Counted from the stretch's first letter, positions 20,744 through 31,342 are shown. The stretch: DNA of 64,000 nt from Gemmatimonas sp. (GCA_021154325.1 JAJKIR010000206.1:17106-81105), one strand, 5' to 3'. Notes: a model not told the origin generated them from the letters alone. A program made the numbers and translations.

Positions 20744-22135
20744 TCAGAAGTGGCTGAGGTAGTCCTTCGGGAGCTTGGCAGGGTCGCCGATGTACACGAA
20801 TCGGAAGTTGTGCATGTACTCACGCGCGACGCGTCGAACGTCCTCGGGGCGAACGCGCCGCAGGTCGTCGACGAAACGATTCGCCGCCCTGTAGTCGCCT
20901 TCGTAGAGCGCGGCGCGTGCCAGGAACGCGGCCTGGTCCGCGTTCGTTTCGTTCTTGAGGAAGTAGTCGGTGATGAACTGCAGCACAAGCCGCCGTAATC
21001 CCGCTGGATCGACGAGCTCGTTCTGCAGCTCTTCGATCTCCTCATGCATCAGCGTCAGCGCTTGATCCGGCGCGACGGTCGTTACGTACACACCGCCGGT
21101 TGCGACCGCCCGTTCCACGAACGGCGCGTCCACGGCATAGCTCAGATTGCGCTTGGAGCGGATCTCCGTGAAGAAGCGGCCCGACAAAACGGCTGTCGCG
21201 ATTCGCAGCGCGTTGTAATCCGCGCTCGACGCCGCCGGGCCGGCGTAGTAGCCTATGATGTAGTTCGTCGGCAGCTGCTGCGACTCGACGACGAGGGCGC
21301 GTCGATCGCCCCGGACGGGCGGCGGCGGCGTCCACCGATAGCTGCCCGCTGGCAGCTTCGAGATCGTCGCGGCAACCAGCTGCTCGAGGCGCGACCGCTC
21401 CACATTGCCGACCACGACGAGCAGCATCCGGGACTTCACGAATTGCGTCGTGAGGTAGTTCCGGAGTGTCGCGCGCGAAATCGAGGCAATCGACCGTTCC
21501 GTCCCTTCGGTGGAGAGCGAGTAAGGATGCCCGGCGAACATCAGGCTGTCGGCAACGATGCGCAGCTCGGCATCGGGATGCAGCCGTTGCTGGCTCGCCG
21601 CCGCCAGCAGCTGTGCCCTCACAAGCTCCACGTCGGCACTGTCGAGCGTCGGATTCATCAGCCGGTCAGCGAAGATCGCCCAGCTCGAATCGAACGTGGC
21701 GCGCGTCGCGTGCAGGCCGAAGACGGTCCAGTCATCCTCCGGTTCGATGCTGATGACGCTTCCCGTTTTGTTGGTCGCGATGCGAAGCGCATCCTTGGGA
21801 TATCGCCTCGTTCCACGCTCCGATGCGGCAAGTAGGAACGTTTCGATGCCCTGTGTTTCAGGTGTCAGCTGCTGCACGCCGCCGAGGAGAAAGAGATTCG
21901 CGGCGATCACGTCCGTTGCGGTGTTCCGGCGAAGAATCACTCGCACCCCGCCGACGGTGAGTTCGCTCGTCGAGGTGTCTGCCGTACCCACGATGCTCGG
22001 CACCATGAGCGTCGGGCCGGCGCGGAGAGCTGCCTGCGCGCCTAACGAGGGAGCAAGGATAGCGGCGCCCAGAGCCACCACCGTGAGGCACTTCGCCGTT
22101 CCCATCGGGAGCGATTCGAAGACTGGCGCCCTCAC
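20744..22135 (-). CDS. M16-family peptidase-like protein, probably the non-catalytic partner
   Basis: M16 architecture but HXXEH absent from the N-terminal domain; GTG start overlaps upstream M16 stop. Confidence 0.8.
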   Translation of the reverse strand: MRAPVFESLPMGTAKCLTVVALGAAILAPSLGAQAALRAGPTLMVPSIVGTADTSTSELTVGGVRVILRRNTATDVIAANLFLLGGVQQLTPETQGIETFLLAASERGTRRYPKDALRIATNKTGSVISIEPEDDWTVFGLHATRATFDSSWAIFADRLMNPTLDSADVELVRAQLLAAASQQRLHPDAELRIVADSLMFAGHPYSLSTEGTERSIASISRATLRNYLTTQFVKSRMLLVVVGNVERSRLEQLVAATISKLPAGSYRWTPPPPVRGDRRALVVESQQLPTNYIIGYYAGPAASSADYNALRIATAVLSGRFFTEIRSKRNLSYAVDAPFVERAVATGGVYVTTVAPDQALTLMHEEIEELQNELVDPAGLRRLVLQFITDYFLKNETNADQAAFLARAALYEGDYRAANRFVDDLRRVRPEDVRRVAREYMHNFRFVYIGDPAKLPKDYLSHF

Positions 22136-23547
22136 GGCTGCCCTCGCGGCGTCGCCAGCTCGGTGGTGCCCAGACCCAGACGCTGCCGCATCTCCGGCGA
22201 GAGGAGTACGCCCACGATGTGCGGTTTGCCGATGATGTATGTCTTGGCGTACCGTCGAAGATCCTCCGGCGTCTGCTTCGCCATCATATCGGTGTAGCCG
22301 TAGAAGTACTCGAGGCCCGTGACGGCCCACCAGAAGCCGAGCTGATGCGAGAACCCGGACGCGCGCTCGAGTTGAAACATCGCGTCCACGATGCGATGCT
22401 GCTTGGTGAACTCGAGCTCCTCCGTGCTGAAGTAGTTCGGTTCCACGACCTTCGTGATCTCTTCGTCCAGCGCCGCGAGCGCCTCCCGAAGTCGCTCCGG
22501 CGTTGTCTCACCCACGATCGTGATCGGTCCGACATTGTTGAGCGTATAGTAATTGACGCCGATCGACTGAAAGAGCCCGCTGTCGACAAGCCGCTTCTGA
22601 AAGCGTGAGCCCGGCTGATTGAGGACGTCCGAAAAAACGTCGGCCGCGTACGTGGCCGCGGCGTCCCGCACCGCGCTCGGTCCCTGCCATTTGAGCATCA
22701 CCACCACCGAGCCGACGGGCTGCTCCGTAATCACGCCCTGGCTGTGTGTCAGCGGCGGCACGGCCGGAATGGGGTCCGTCACGAACGGATCCGGCCCTCG
22801 CTTCCAATCACCGAAGACCGTGCGCGCGATTGCAAAGACGCGCTCCGGCGCCACGTCGCCGGTTACGACGATCGCCGAATTGTTCGGGATGTAGTAGCGC
22901 TGCTGGATGAAGCGCATCTGCTGCGGCGTGGTCCGCAGAATAACATCCCGCTCGCCCAGCGGATTCTTCCGGCTCCAGGCGGTGGTCCACAACGCCTTGT
23001 CGACCGCCGTGGTGAAGTGATAGAAGGGATTCGACTCGTTCCGATCGTATTCACCGATCACGACCGACCGCTCACGCTCGAGCTCATCCTGCCTAAAGAG
23101 TGGTCCTTTGAGTGGCGCCGCCAGGAACCGCATGCCGCCTTCAAGGCTGTCCGCTGGCAGCGTGACGTAGTAGTTCACGATCTCCTCGCGCGTCTGACCA
23201 TTGAACACCGCACCCAGCTCCGACGCGCGCGCGACGAACTGATCGGGCTCGGGGTATTCGGCGTTGGCCTTGAAGAACATGTGCTCGTACAGGTGCGACA
23301 GCCCCTCGAACTGTGGGCCTTGCGTGAACGATCCGTTTCGCACGTCGACTTCGATCGTCACGAGCGGAACGCCGCGGTTCTCAACCGCGATCACCTCGAG
23401 ACCGTTCGGCAGCACCTGTCGCTGAATGCGTCGCTCGAGCTCCGCGCGCTGGCCATATAGCGGCAACGCACCGAGAAGCGCGGCGAGTGCGAGCACGGCG
23501 CTTCGCCGTAGCGTCAGGCGTAGCTCTCTAGTTTCTTTCCTCGACAT
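22132..23547 (-). CDS. M16-family zinc peptidase (catalytic)
   Basis: LPNGLEVIAVENRGVPLVTIEVDVRNGS...GLSHLYEHMFFK (HXXEH). Confidence 0.92.
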   Translation of the reverse strand: MSRKETRELRLTLRRSAVLALAALLGALPLYGQRAELERRIQRQVLPNGLEVIAVENRGVPLVTIEVDVRNGSFTQGPQFEGLSHLYEHMFFKANAEYPEPDQFVARASELGAVFNGQTREEIVNYYVTLPADSLEGGMRFLAAPLKGPLFRQDELERERSVVIGEYDRNESNPFYHFTTAVDKALWTTAWSRKNPLGERDVILRTTPQQMRFIQQRYYIPNNSAIVVTGDVAPERVFAIARTVFGDWKRGPDPFVTDPIPAVPPLTHSQGVITEQPVGSVVVMLKWQGPSAVRDAAATYAADVFSDVLNQPGSRFQKRLVDSGLFQSIGVNYYTLNNVGPITIVGETTPERLREALAALDEEITKVVEPNYFSTEELEFTKQHRIVDAMFQLERASGFSHQLGFWWAVTGLEYFYGYTDMMAKQTPEDLRRYAKTYIIGKPHIVGVLLSPEMRQRLGLGTTELATPRGQP

Positions 23548-24571
23548 GTCTGCCTCTTCCAGCACCGTTGACACCGCTCAGAACCGTGAGGAGCTGCGTA
23601 GTCGCCTCGATCGAGCCGCGCGCAGGCTTGCCACGGCATCAGGTCAATCGCTGACACCGGATGCCACATCGCGAGTGCGCCGTGACGAAGTTCTCGCGCC
23701 ATATACCACGTTTCGCATCGGCGGCCCGGCGGATCTGTACTTCGAAGCTAGCACGGCGGACGAGCTCGCGGATGCCGTCCTGATCGCACGCGAGCTCGAC
23801 GTTCCGTACTTCGTGCTCGGCCTCGGCGCGAACATTCTGATCGGTGATAAGGGATTTCGCGGGCTCGTGATCCGCAACGTCGCTCGACGATACGACTTTC
23901 GCGACCGCGGCGACCACTGCACGCTGTGGACCGAGAGCGGTGCGGTAGTCAAGGATCTCATTCTCGAGTCCGTGCATCGCGGCTGGTCGGGACTCGAGCA
24001 TTACGTGGGCATTCCGAGCACTGTTGGCGGTGCCGTTTGGCAGAACCTGCACTTCCTGTCACCGGCACCGGCGCGAGAACGAACCATGTTCATCGCCGAA
24101 GTATTCGAATCGTGCGAGATCCTCAGCGAAGAAAACGAGCGGAGAACGGTTGCCGCCGACTATGTCAACTTCGGCTATGACGACACGGTCTTCCATCACC
24201 GGCGAGATGTCGTCCTCGCAGTCACCTTTCGCCTCACGAAGGGCGATCCGGCGGTCCTCCATCGCATCATGCAGGAAAATCTGAGCTGGCGTGGCGGAAA
24301 ACATCCATGGCTGGATTGGCATCCGAGCGCCGGCAGCGTCTTCAAGAAGATTGAAGGCGTGGGGGCAGGTCGGCTCATCGATCAGTGCGGTCTAAAGGGA
24401 CATCGCGTCGGCGACGCACAGATCTCCCACATCCACGCGAACATCCTCGTCAACCTCGGCCGCGCGACCGCGAAGGACGTGCGCGAGCTCATCAGCCTCG
24501 CTCAACGCGAAGTGGAAAAGAAACACGGAGTGCATCTCGAGCCCGAGATTGGCTTCATCGGAGAGTTCTAG
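23546..24571 (+). CDS. murB: UDP-N-acetylmuramate dehydrogenase
   Basis: YTTFRIGGPADLYFEA, LGLGANILIGDKGFRGLVI, GIPSTVGGAV, AGSVFKKIEG. Confidence 0.92.
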   Translation: MSASSSTVDTAQNREELRSRLDRAARRLATASGQSLTPDATSRVRRDEVLAPYTTFRIGGPADLYFEASTADELADAVLIARELDVPYFVLGLGANILIGDKGFRGLVIRNVARRYDFRDRGDHCTLWTESGAVVKDLILESVHRGWSGLEHYVGIPSTVGGAVWQNLHFLSPAPARERTMFIAEVFESCEILSEENERRTVAADYVNFGYDDTVFHHRRDVVLAVTFRLTKGDPAVLHRIMQENLSWRGGKHPWLDWHPSAGSVFKKIEGVGAGRLIDQCGLKGHRVGDAQISHIHANILVNLGRATAKDVRELISLAQREVEKKHGVHLEPEIGFIGEF

Positions 24572-24576
24572 CCTCA

Positions 24577-26835
24577 CTAGAACTCCTGGCCGAAGCGAAA
24601 CGCGAGACGCCATCGTGCCGCACGATCGATTGGCCGCGCGACGCCGATGCCGACCAGTCCCCCAAAAAAGGTGAGCCGTGCGTCGACGGTCGCGCGAATT
24701 CCGTGCGTCGCGACTGACTCCGGCTCCGGGCATTCGTTCGGCGAAACACAAGCGATCGATGCGTTGGCGTTCAGCACCCGAACGGCGTCGTGCGCTCCCT
24801 CGGAGGAGATCTCCGTCCAGCCACCTTGCGCGCCGACTGCTACCCCGGGACTGAGCCCTGGAATGACCAGAGATCGAACGATTCGCCAAGGACGGCGGAG
24901 CAGAGGGAAGCCATAGCCGGCGAGCACTCCGGCGGCCGCTGCGCGATCGCCCGCGAAGGCCTTGTAGTCATAGCCGGGTAACGCGTTCTCCCCGCCCAGT
25001 TCGAAGAGCTGCTGCGCAGGCAGCGGCTGACCGGTAACGATGCCGCCATTCGCGCGTGCGGCAATTACGAAGTCACTCAAGTTCTTTCGTGCCGTCGCCG
25101 TCAGCTCACCACGCTGCCAGCGCAGTCCACCACCCGCGACCTCGTACGATGCCACCATCCCGATGCCGGGTTCGAGATAGACACCCGTCACGTCGGGATG
25201 GAGCTCGATCGTGACCGCGCCACGCGCATAATGGCCGGGCAGGCTCCCGCGGTTGACACGGAAGTGTCCGCCGACCACGGGTGAGCGATCGAGCCGCGCC
25301 ACCTCGGCCCGATCCTCGCCGATGCCGCCCTCCACCATGACGAGACCTCGGTGCGGCGAGTCGAGCATCCTCGTTAGGCCCAGCGTCGCCACGCGCCGAT
25401 CGACGTAGTCTTGGTCGTCGATGCCGCCGAAGAGCGCACCGAAGCCCTCACCGCCGTTCTCGAGCGGCGGCGTGAAGTCGTTCGTGCGCGCCAGTGCGCG
25501 GTCGGCACGGCCCACCGCTGTCCATGATCCCGCCCCGTACGCGACCGAGACGCCGCCCCGCACGGTGCCCTCGGTCCACGCCCAACCGCCGTATGCGTGT
25601 GCCGTGAGCCCAGGAACGGCGTCGCGAAAATGCTCCCCCGCGGCGATTCCAGTGTACGCCCCTTCGACGCGGTTGAAGCGAAACACCTCTTCGAGCTTCG
25701 TCGGAGCGACATCGAAGCGCGGCGCGCCCGTGACACGCCACGCGTCGGGAGCGAGATCATCGAAGTCGGACGCACTCACTTTGCCGGTGGCCGTTCCCAG
25801 CGGTTCGGCCCATTGCCCATAGCCGCTGACACTGTCGGACGGCGCGAACGACAGCCGCCGCCGAAAGTTCAACGAGCTGCGTCTGCCCCCTGCGACTCGC
25901 GCCGAGTCGGCGGGCTCGGAATCGGTGGAGGCGAATCCCGCCGTGGCATTTATATCCCGAAAGCGCGACACGAGTCGGAAGATTGAACGCTCCGCGCCTA
26001 ACGGCGCGAATGTCGCCTGGAACTCGGATCGCTGGAACGAAGGCAGCCAGTACTGGCCATCGACCTCCGCGTTCACGAATTCCACGTACGCCACGGCGAC
26101 AACACCCGGAAGGCGCCCGAACGAAAAACGGCGGCCCCGAGTCCCCGCGCTCGCGACGAACTGTCCGCGCATGCGTACGATCTCGTGCCGCTCCGCGTCG
26201 AAGTCGATCTCGCCGTCGAACGCGCCGATTCGCTCGCCAGCGGGGACGGAATCCAGGTATGGCGCGACGCGGACTCTCAGGATTGGGATCGCGCGCGCTC
26301 GCGAATGCAGCACCACGACGGTGTCGCCACCCGAGTACCGGTAGTAGCGAGCCCGGTCCGTCGCCAACGGATGGACCGCGTGCAGGGTGTCGGCGCCGGA
26401 TTCTCGACTGGAATCAGCGCCCCCCGTCCGTTGCTTCGCCGACGATCCGATTTGTCCCACGTCTACGCCTAACGTTAGACGATCCCCGTACAGGTAGGGG
26501 ACAGTCCAGCTCCGGGCAATCGAGAGCGCCGAATACGGTACGCCCACCGTCTGCGATCGATAGCCGACCACCCGAAGATCGTACTCCGCGGCGCGACGCC
26601 ACGCCGCGTCCATCGCTACTTGCTCCACCTGCGCGACCCGCTCTCTGCCTAACGTGTCTCGGACCAGCAGCGACAGCTCCGATTCGACGCGCGCACCGTA
26701 TCCCACCAATTCGGGCGGCGGCGCGCGGTTCGCCACCACGGCCGCGGCGATGAACGCCTCCAGCGCTGGCGAACTGTAGGTCGCTAGCCGTGGCGTCGCC
26801 GCGGCGAGCTGAAGCAGCAGGAGGGTACCGAGCAT
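24577..26835 (-). CDS. Omp85/D15-like outer-membrane protein
   Basis: Signal peptide; C-terminal barrel motif QLFELGGENALPGYDYKAFAGDRAAAAGVLAGYGFPL; terminal F. Confidence 0.65.
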   Translation of the reverse strand: MLGTLLLLQLAAATPRLATYSSPALEAFIAAAVVANRAPPPELVGYGARVESELSLLVRDTLGRERVAQVEQVAMDAAWRRAAEYDLRVVGYRSQTVGVPYSALSIARSWTVPYLYGDRLTLGVDVGQIGSSAKQRTGGADSSRESGADTLHAVHPLATDRARYYRYSGGDTVVVLHSRARAIPILRVRVAPYLDSVPAGERIGAFDGEIDFDAERHEIVRMRGQFVASAGTRGRRFSFGRLPGVVAVAYVEFVNAEVDGQYWLPSFQRSEFQATFAPLGAERSIFRLVSRFRDINATAGFASTDSEPADSARVAGGRRSSLNFRRRLSFAPSDSVSGYGQWAEPLGTATGKVSASDFDDLAPDAWRVTGAPRFDVAPTKLEEVFRFNRVEGAYTGIAAGEHFRDAVPGLTAHAYGGWAWTEGTVRGGVSVAYGAGSWTAVGRADRALARTNDFTPPLENGGEGFGALFGGIDDQDYVDRRVATLGLTRMLDSPHRGLVMVEGGIGEDRAEVARLDRSPVVGGHFRVNRGSLPGHYARGAVTIELHPDVTGVYLEPGIGMVASYEVAGGGLRWQRGELTATARKNLSDFVIAARANGGIVTGQPLPAQQLFELGGENALPGYDYKAFAGDRAAAAGVLAGYGFPLLRRPWRIVRSLVIPGLSPGVAVGAQGGWTEISSEGAHDAVRVLNANASIACVSPNECPEPESVATHGIRATVDARLTFFGGLVGIGVARPIDRAARWRLAFRFGQEF

Positions 26836-26868
26836 CTCATTCTCGCCAGGCCAAGGATCCCTCCGTGC

Positions 26869-28869
26869 TCAGCTCCCACTCGACGCGAGCTCTCGATTCA
26901 GCGCCTCGACCTCGTCGGTGGCCGCGGTCCAGCGCTCTAATGTCGCGTCCAATTCTCGTTTGGCTGCTTCGAGCTCCCGACCAAGTGTCCGCGCTTCGCT
27001 CGGTCCGGTCGCGCGTGTGTAGAGCTGCGGATCTTCGAGTGCGGCCGAAATGCTGGTAATCTGCCCCTCCAGTGTCCCGATCCGCTCTTCCGTTTCCTCA
27101 ACCGCACGCTGTGCTCGGCGCAAATCGCGCGTGAGATCGCGTGGCGACCGTGTGTTCTTCGCCGCTTCCTGGCGGCGCGTTCGTTCCAGCCGCTGTCGTT
27201 CGTGCACGCGGCGAAGCGCAGCGTCTTCACTCGCTCGCACCGCCGCGGCCCGCGCACGCTCCGCGCTCACCGCCTCCCACTCCGCGAATCCACCGTCGTA
27301 TTCCGTGATGTGCCGCTCATGCAGCAGCCACAGCCTGTAGGTGAGCGCGCGCAGCAGCTCTCGGTCATGGCTCACGAGGATCACTGTGCCCTCGTATCGC
27401 TCGAGCGCATCCTCGAGCGCTTCGATCGATTCCACGTCGAGGTGATTCGTCGGCTCGTCGAGGATTAGCAAGTTCGAACGGGAGAGCATCAGCATCGCGA
27501 GCGCCACACGTGCCCGCTCCCCACCGGACAGGCTCTCGGGGCGTCGCTGCACTTCATCGCCGGAAAAACCGAATCGACCGAGATGACCCTGAACCATGCG
27601 GCGCTCCCACGTCGGCCGCAAATCAGCGATGATCTCGTAGACTGTCTTCTGCAGGGGCACCTGCGAGAGATCCTGCCGGTAGTAGCCAACGTCGATGCCG
27701 CTTCCCAGACGGATCTCGCCCGCGCTCGTGTCGTGCCCGCCGACAAGTGCTTTGAGCAACGTCGATTTCCCAGCGCCGTTCGGGCCCACGAGCCCCAGCA
27801 CGTCACCTCGGCGTACCGAACCCGTGAAGGATTCGACGAGAATCCGCCTCGCACCAGAGCCCCCATCCGTCACGCTTATCGTCGCGTGATCGGCAATCGC
27901 CACGCGATCTCCACCCCGCTGCGCGACGTCGAACCGGATCGACATCGCCTCGTCGTCCGTGATCGGAGCGCTCAGCCGCGGAAGACGCGTGAGCCTCTTC
28001 CGTCGGCCTTTTGCCTGACGGCTGTTCTGGCCCGCGATGTTGCGCGCGATGTAGTCCTGCTCGTGCGCGATCGTACGCGCCTGCTTGTCGAAGGCTCGCT
28101 GTTGGCTGAGCCGCCGCTCCTCCCGCTGCACCACGAAGTTCGCGTACCCGCCGACGTAGGGCGTCGCCGAATCACCCTCGAAGTGGAGGATGTGATCGGC
28201 AACCGCTTGCAGGAACGCGCGATCGTGGCTGATCAGCAGGACAGTAGTCGTGGCGTCGCGCAGGTACTGCTCGAGCCAGCGCGTCGTCTCCAGATCGAGG
28301 TGGTTCGTGGGCTCGTCGAGCAGAAGCACGTCCCCACCGCGAACCAGCTCCCTCGCCAGTCCGAGTCGCCCTCGCTCGCCGCCGCTCAGCTGCGCCACTG
28401 GCGTCGTGCGCGCTTGCTGCGGATCGAACCCGAGTCCGCTCAGCACCGAGTCAATGCGGGCGGTTGCCTCGTACCCGCCCTCGCGCTCGAAGCGTTCGAG
28501 ATCGTGGCCGTATCGCGCCAGAGCCTCTTCTGAGGCATCGGTGCCGAGAGCATGCGCCTGCTCGAGCAGCGATTGCTCGAGCGTGAGCAGTTCACTCAGA
28601 CCGCCCGCAGCTGCCTCCCACACCGTCTCCGCACTGCCGAAATCCCGATGTTGCTCCAGTAGCGAAACGCGGAGCCCTGATTGGCGCACGACGGTGCCGC
28701 GCGTCGGCTGCATTTCTCCAGTGATGAGGCGGAAGAGCGTCGTCTTGCCGGTGCCGTTCCGACCTACGATCCCCCACCGTTCACCGGCGGCGACGGTGAA
28801 CGTCACACCCTGAAAGACCTGCGTCGCGCCGAACTCCACCGCGACGTTCGATATCTGAAGCTGCGTCAT
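26869..28869 (-). CDS. ABC-F family ATPase
   Basis: Two Walker A (GRNGTGKTT, GPNGAGKST), two ABC signatures (LSGGERGR, LSGGERAR), no TM. Confidence 0.93.
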   Translation of the reverse strand: MTQLQISNVAVEFGATQVFQGVTFTVAAGERWGIVGRNGTGKTTLFRLITGEMQPTRGTVVRQSGLRVSLLEQHRDFGSAETVWEAAAGGLSELLTLEQSLLEQAHALGTDASEEALARYGHDLERFEREGGYEATARIDSVLSGLGFDPQQARTTPVAQLSGGERGRLGLARELVRGGDVLLLDEPTNHLDLETTRWLEQYLRDATTTVLLISHDRAFLQAVADHILHFEGDSATPYVGGYANFVVQREERRLSQQRAFDKQARTIAHEQDYIARNIAGQNSRQAKGRRKRLTRLPRLSAPITDDEAMSIRFDVAQRGGDRVAIADHATISVTDGGSGARRILVESFTGSVRRGDVLGLVGPNGAGKSTLLKALVGGHDTSAGEIRLGSGIDVGYYRQDLSQVPLQKTVYEIIADLRPTWERRMVQGHLGRFGFSGDEVQRRPESLSGGERARVALAMLMLSRSNLLILDEPTNHLDVESIEALEDALERYEGTVILVSHDRELLRALTYRLWLLHERHITEYDGGFAEWEAVSAERARAAAVRASEDAALRRVHERQRLERTRRQEAAKNTRSPRDLTRDLRRAQRAVEETEERIGTLEGQITSISAALEDPQLYTRATGPSEARTLGRELEAAKRELDATLERWTAATDEVEALNRELASSGS

Positions 28870-28909
28870 CGAGGATCGTTTACCACGTTCTGATCGGCCG
28901 ACTGTGCGC

Positions 28910-29269
28910 TCACGATGTGGCCCATTGCCGCCACTCGTCCTCGGCGACACCAATCGTCAACCCCTTGGCACCCGGTCCGATCTGTCGGACGAGCGGCATC
29001 CGGAGCAACAACGGCTCCTCGGACAGCTTGTCGAGCCATCGTTCCTCCGACAGACTGGCCGAGCGGAGGCCCAGCTCGCCATAGACGCGCGACGTACGAT
29101 CGATGAGCGCGTCGACACCGAAGCGCTGCGCGAATCGCCGCAGTTCTTGCGCGGAAGCGGCTCGGTCCATGAAATCGACGAAGTGCGTTCTGATCCGGCG
29201 TTCTGAGAAGAAGCGCAGTGCCTTTCTGGTCTCAGCGCTCTTCTTCACTCCGAAAACCTGAACTTCCAT
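28910..29269 (-). CDS. ArsC/Spx-family protein lacking the catalytic cysteine
   Basis: VQVFGVKKSAETRKALRFF...HFVDF...RTSRVYGELG...PLLLRMPLVR. Confidence 0.75.
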   Translation of the reverse strand: MEVQVFGVKKSAETRKALRFFSERRIRTHFVDFMDRAASAQELRRFAQRFGVDALIDRTSRVYGELGLRSASLSEERWLDKLSEEPLLLRMPLVRQIGPGAKGLTIGVAEDEWRQWATS

Positions 29270-29285
29270 CGATTAGGTTGCCTTC

Positions 29286-30353
29286 GTGCGCCGGCTCAGG
29301 CGACAGATAGAAGAATCCGTGTCACGCACCCCTCGCGAAGTTACGTATCGGCCTGCGTGGTGGGTACCCGGCCCGCACGCGCAGACGCTCTGGGGCAAGT
29401 TCGCTCGGCGCGCGGCGCCACTCCCCACCCGCGTCGAGCGTTGGTCGACGCCCGACGGTGATTTCATCGACATCCTCCGGCTCGATTCGCCAAGTCCCGG
29501 CGCGCCGCGTCTCTTCCTGCTGCACGGGTTGGAGGGCACCATCCGGTCTCACTACGTCGGCGGGCTGCTGCACGTAGCGCAAAATCGCGGCTGGGGAGCG
29601 GACATGCTCATTTTCCGGGGTTGTGGCGACGAACCGAATCAGGCCCGACGCTTCTACCACTCCGGTGAAACAACCGATCTCGCATTTGCCGTGGACAAGA
29701 TTCTGTCCGAAGATCCCGACGTCGATCTCGTGATGTGCGGAGTGTCCCTGGGCGGAAACGTCCTGTTGAAGTGGTTGGGCGAGCGGCCGGAGATTATCCC
29801 AGCCCGCGTCAGGGCAGCGGTGGCAATCTCCGTCCCGTTCGATCTGGAGCGTGGCTCGCGCCACATCTCGCGCGGCTTCTCGCGGGTGTACGAGCGTCAT
29901 TTCCTGCGCACACTGAGACGCAAAGCCGAGGCGAAGCTCACCCGATACCCTGATCTCTTCGATCGAGCTGCTCTCAGTCGGGCGCGCACGCTGTACGACT
30001 TCGACGACGTAGTCACGGGGCCAGTTCACGGATTCCGAGACGCTCACGACTACTACAAGCGTTCGAGCTCGCTGCGGTTCCTGCGTCACATCCAACGGCC
30101 AACGCTTTTGCTGAGCTCACGGGATGACCCGTTCCTACCTCGCGCAGTGCTCGATGAAGTTGCCGAAATCGCGCGGGAGAATTCTTGTTTGACGGTCGAG
30201 TTCACCCGGGGCGGTGGACACGTCGGCTTCGTTCATGGGGTGCCCTGGCGCCCGCTCTACTATGCCGAGCAGCGAGTCGATGAATTCCTTTCCTCGAATC
30301 TCGCGCTGGCTCGGCGGCACGGCGAACCCGGGCCCTCGGCGCTCGGTCGCTGA
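29286..30353 (+). CDS. YheT-type alpha/beta hydrolase
   Basis: PGPHAQTLWGKFARR, LLHGLEGTIRSHYVGGL, MCGVSLGGNVLLKWLGE, GGHVGFVHG. Confidence 0.9.
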   Translation: MRRLRRQIEESVSRTPREVTYRPAWWVPGPHAQTLWGKFARRAAPLPTRVERWSTPDGDFIDILRLDSPSPGAPRLFLLHGLEGTIRSHYVGGLLHVAQNRGWGADMLIFRGCGDEPNQARRFYHSGETTDLAFAVDKILSEDPDVDLVMCGVSLGGNVLLKWLGERPEIIPARVRAAVAISVPFDLERGSRHISRGFSRVYERHFLRTLRRKAEAKLTRYPDLFDRAALSRARTLYDFDDVVTGPVHGFRDAHDYYKRSSSLRFLRHIQRPTLLLSSRDDPFLPRAVLDEVAEIARENSCLTVEFTRGGGHVGFVHGVPWRPLYYAEQRVDEFLSSNLALARRHGEPGPSALGR

Positions 30354-30511
30354 GTTCCGAGAACCGTCCTTCCTGCACTTTCCTTTGATCTTGCCGAGGA
30401 CCACATTCCCGACTCGGAGTGGTCGCTCGACTCGCGCCTCGATTCGTCAAATCATTCTGTTGGAGCGTCCGCTACTGGCTGGCGATCTCACTCGGAGAAA
30501 ACCACGTCTCG

Positions 30512-31039
30512 ATGATCGTTCTCTATATCGCCTCGTTCATTGTTGGCCTGTTGATTGGCGTTGCCGTGATGCTCTTCGGAATCGAGCGGCGGCCGCGCGC
30601 GGACGCAGCAGGGGCCGGCGTCTCCTTGCGCGGATGGATCCCTCTCGCGGCCGCTTTCGCCATGGGTTTCGGCGTGGCTGGCTATTCAATTTCGCGGGCT
30701 TTATCCAGCGCGGGCGCGCTCGTTGCCTCATTGGCGGCTGGCGTGGTGGCTGCCGGCCTCGTGCGCTGGTTGGTGGCAAAATCGGCTTCGATGCCGGTGG
30801 AGCACGATGTCGACGATGAGCGCTACGTGCTGCAGGGACACGTGGCTCGCGTCGTCTCGTCCATCGCCGCCGGACACGAGGGTCGTATCAGCTTCGACTA
30901 CGGCAGCGAGCAACGAACGCTGCGTGCTCGGAGTTTGGACGACGTTGCGGTTGCTGAAGGTACCGAAGTGGTGATCGAGCGAATCGAAGGCGATCTGGCG
31001 TACGTTGAGCCTTGGCTTCAGGTCGAACAGCGGCTCTAG
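30512..31039 (+). CDS. NfeD-like membrane protein
   Basis: Two N-terminal TM helices plus C-terminal OB-like domain. Confidence 0.5.
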   Translation: MIVLYIASFIVGLLIGVAVMLFGIERRPRADAAGAGVSLRGWIPLAAAFAMGFGVAGYSISRALSSAGALVASLAAGVVAAGLVRWLVAKSASMPVEHDVDDERYVLQGHVARVVSSIAAGHEGRISFDYGSEQRTLRARSLDDVAVAEGTEVVIERIEGDLAYVEPWLQVEQRL

Positions 31040-31057
31040 CCGAGAGGAGAAGTCCTG

Positions 31058-31342
31058 ATGTCGGACGCGGTCATCTTTGCCGTCATCTTCGTCGGCTTCT
31101 TCGTGCTGCGTCTGATCGCGGCGACCGTCGTCTTCTTCTTCATTCTGCCCGAGGGTGACCGCTGCCCCAACTGTGATGCGGTCACGCTGCGGGTCAAATC
31201 GCGCGGTTGGAATCTCGTTATGCCCTGGTTTCGAACCAGTTGGTGCTACGAGTGCGGCTGGCACGGGCTCCTGCGCCATGGTCACCTCACGCCGACTGCC
31301 CCCGTGACCGTGGCGTCGAAGCAGGGCACGAGAAAGTCATGA
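31058..31342 (+). CDS. Small membrane protein with CxxC pairs
   Basis: TM then CPNC...CYEC zinc-ribbon-like. Confidence 0.55.
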   Translation: MSDAVIFAVIFVGFFVLRLIAATVVFFFILPEGDRCPNCDAVTLRVKSRGWNLVMPWFRTSWCYECGWHGLLRHGHLTPTAPVTVASKQGTRKS

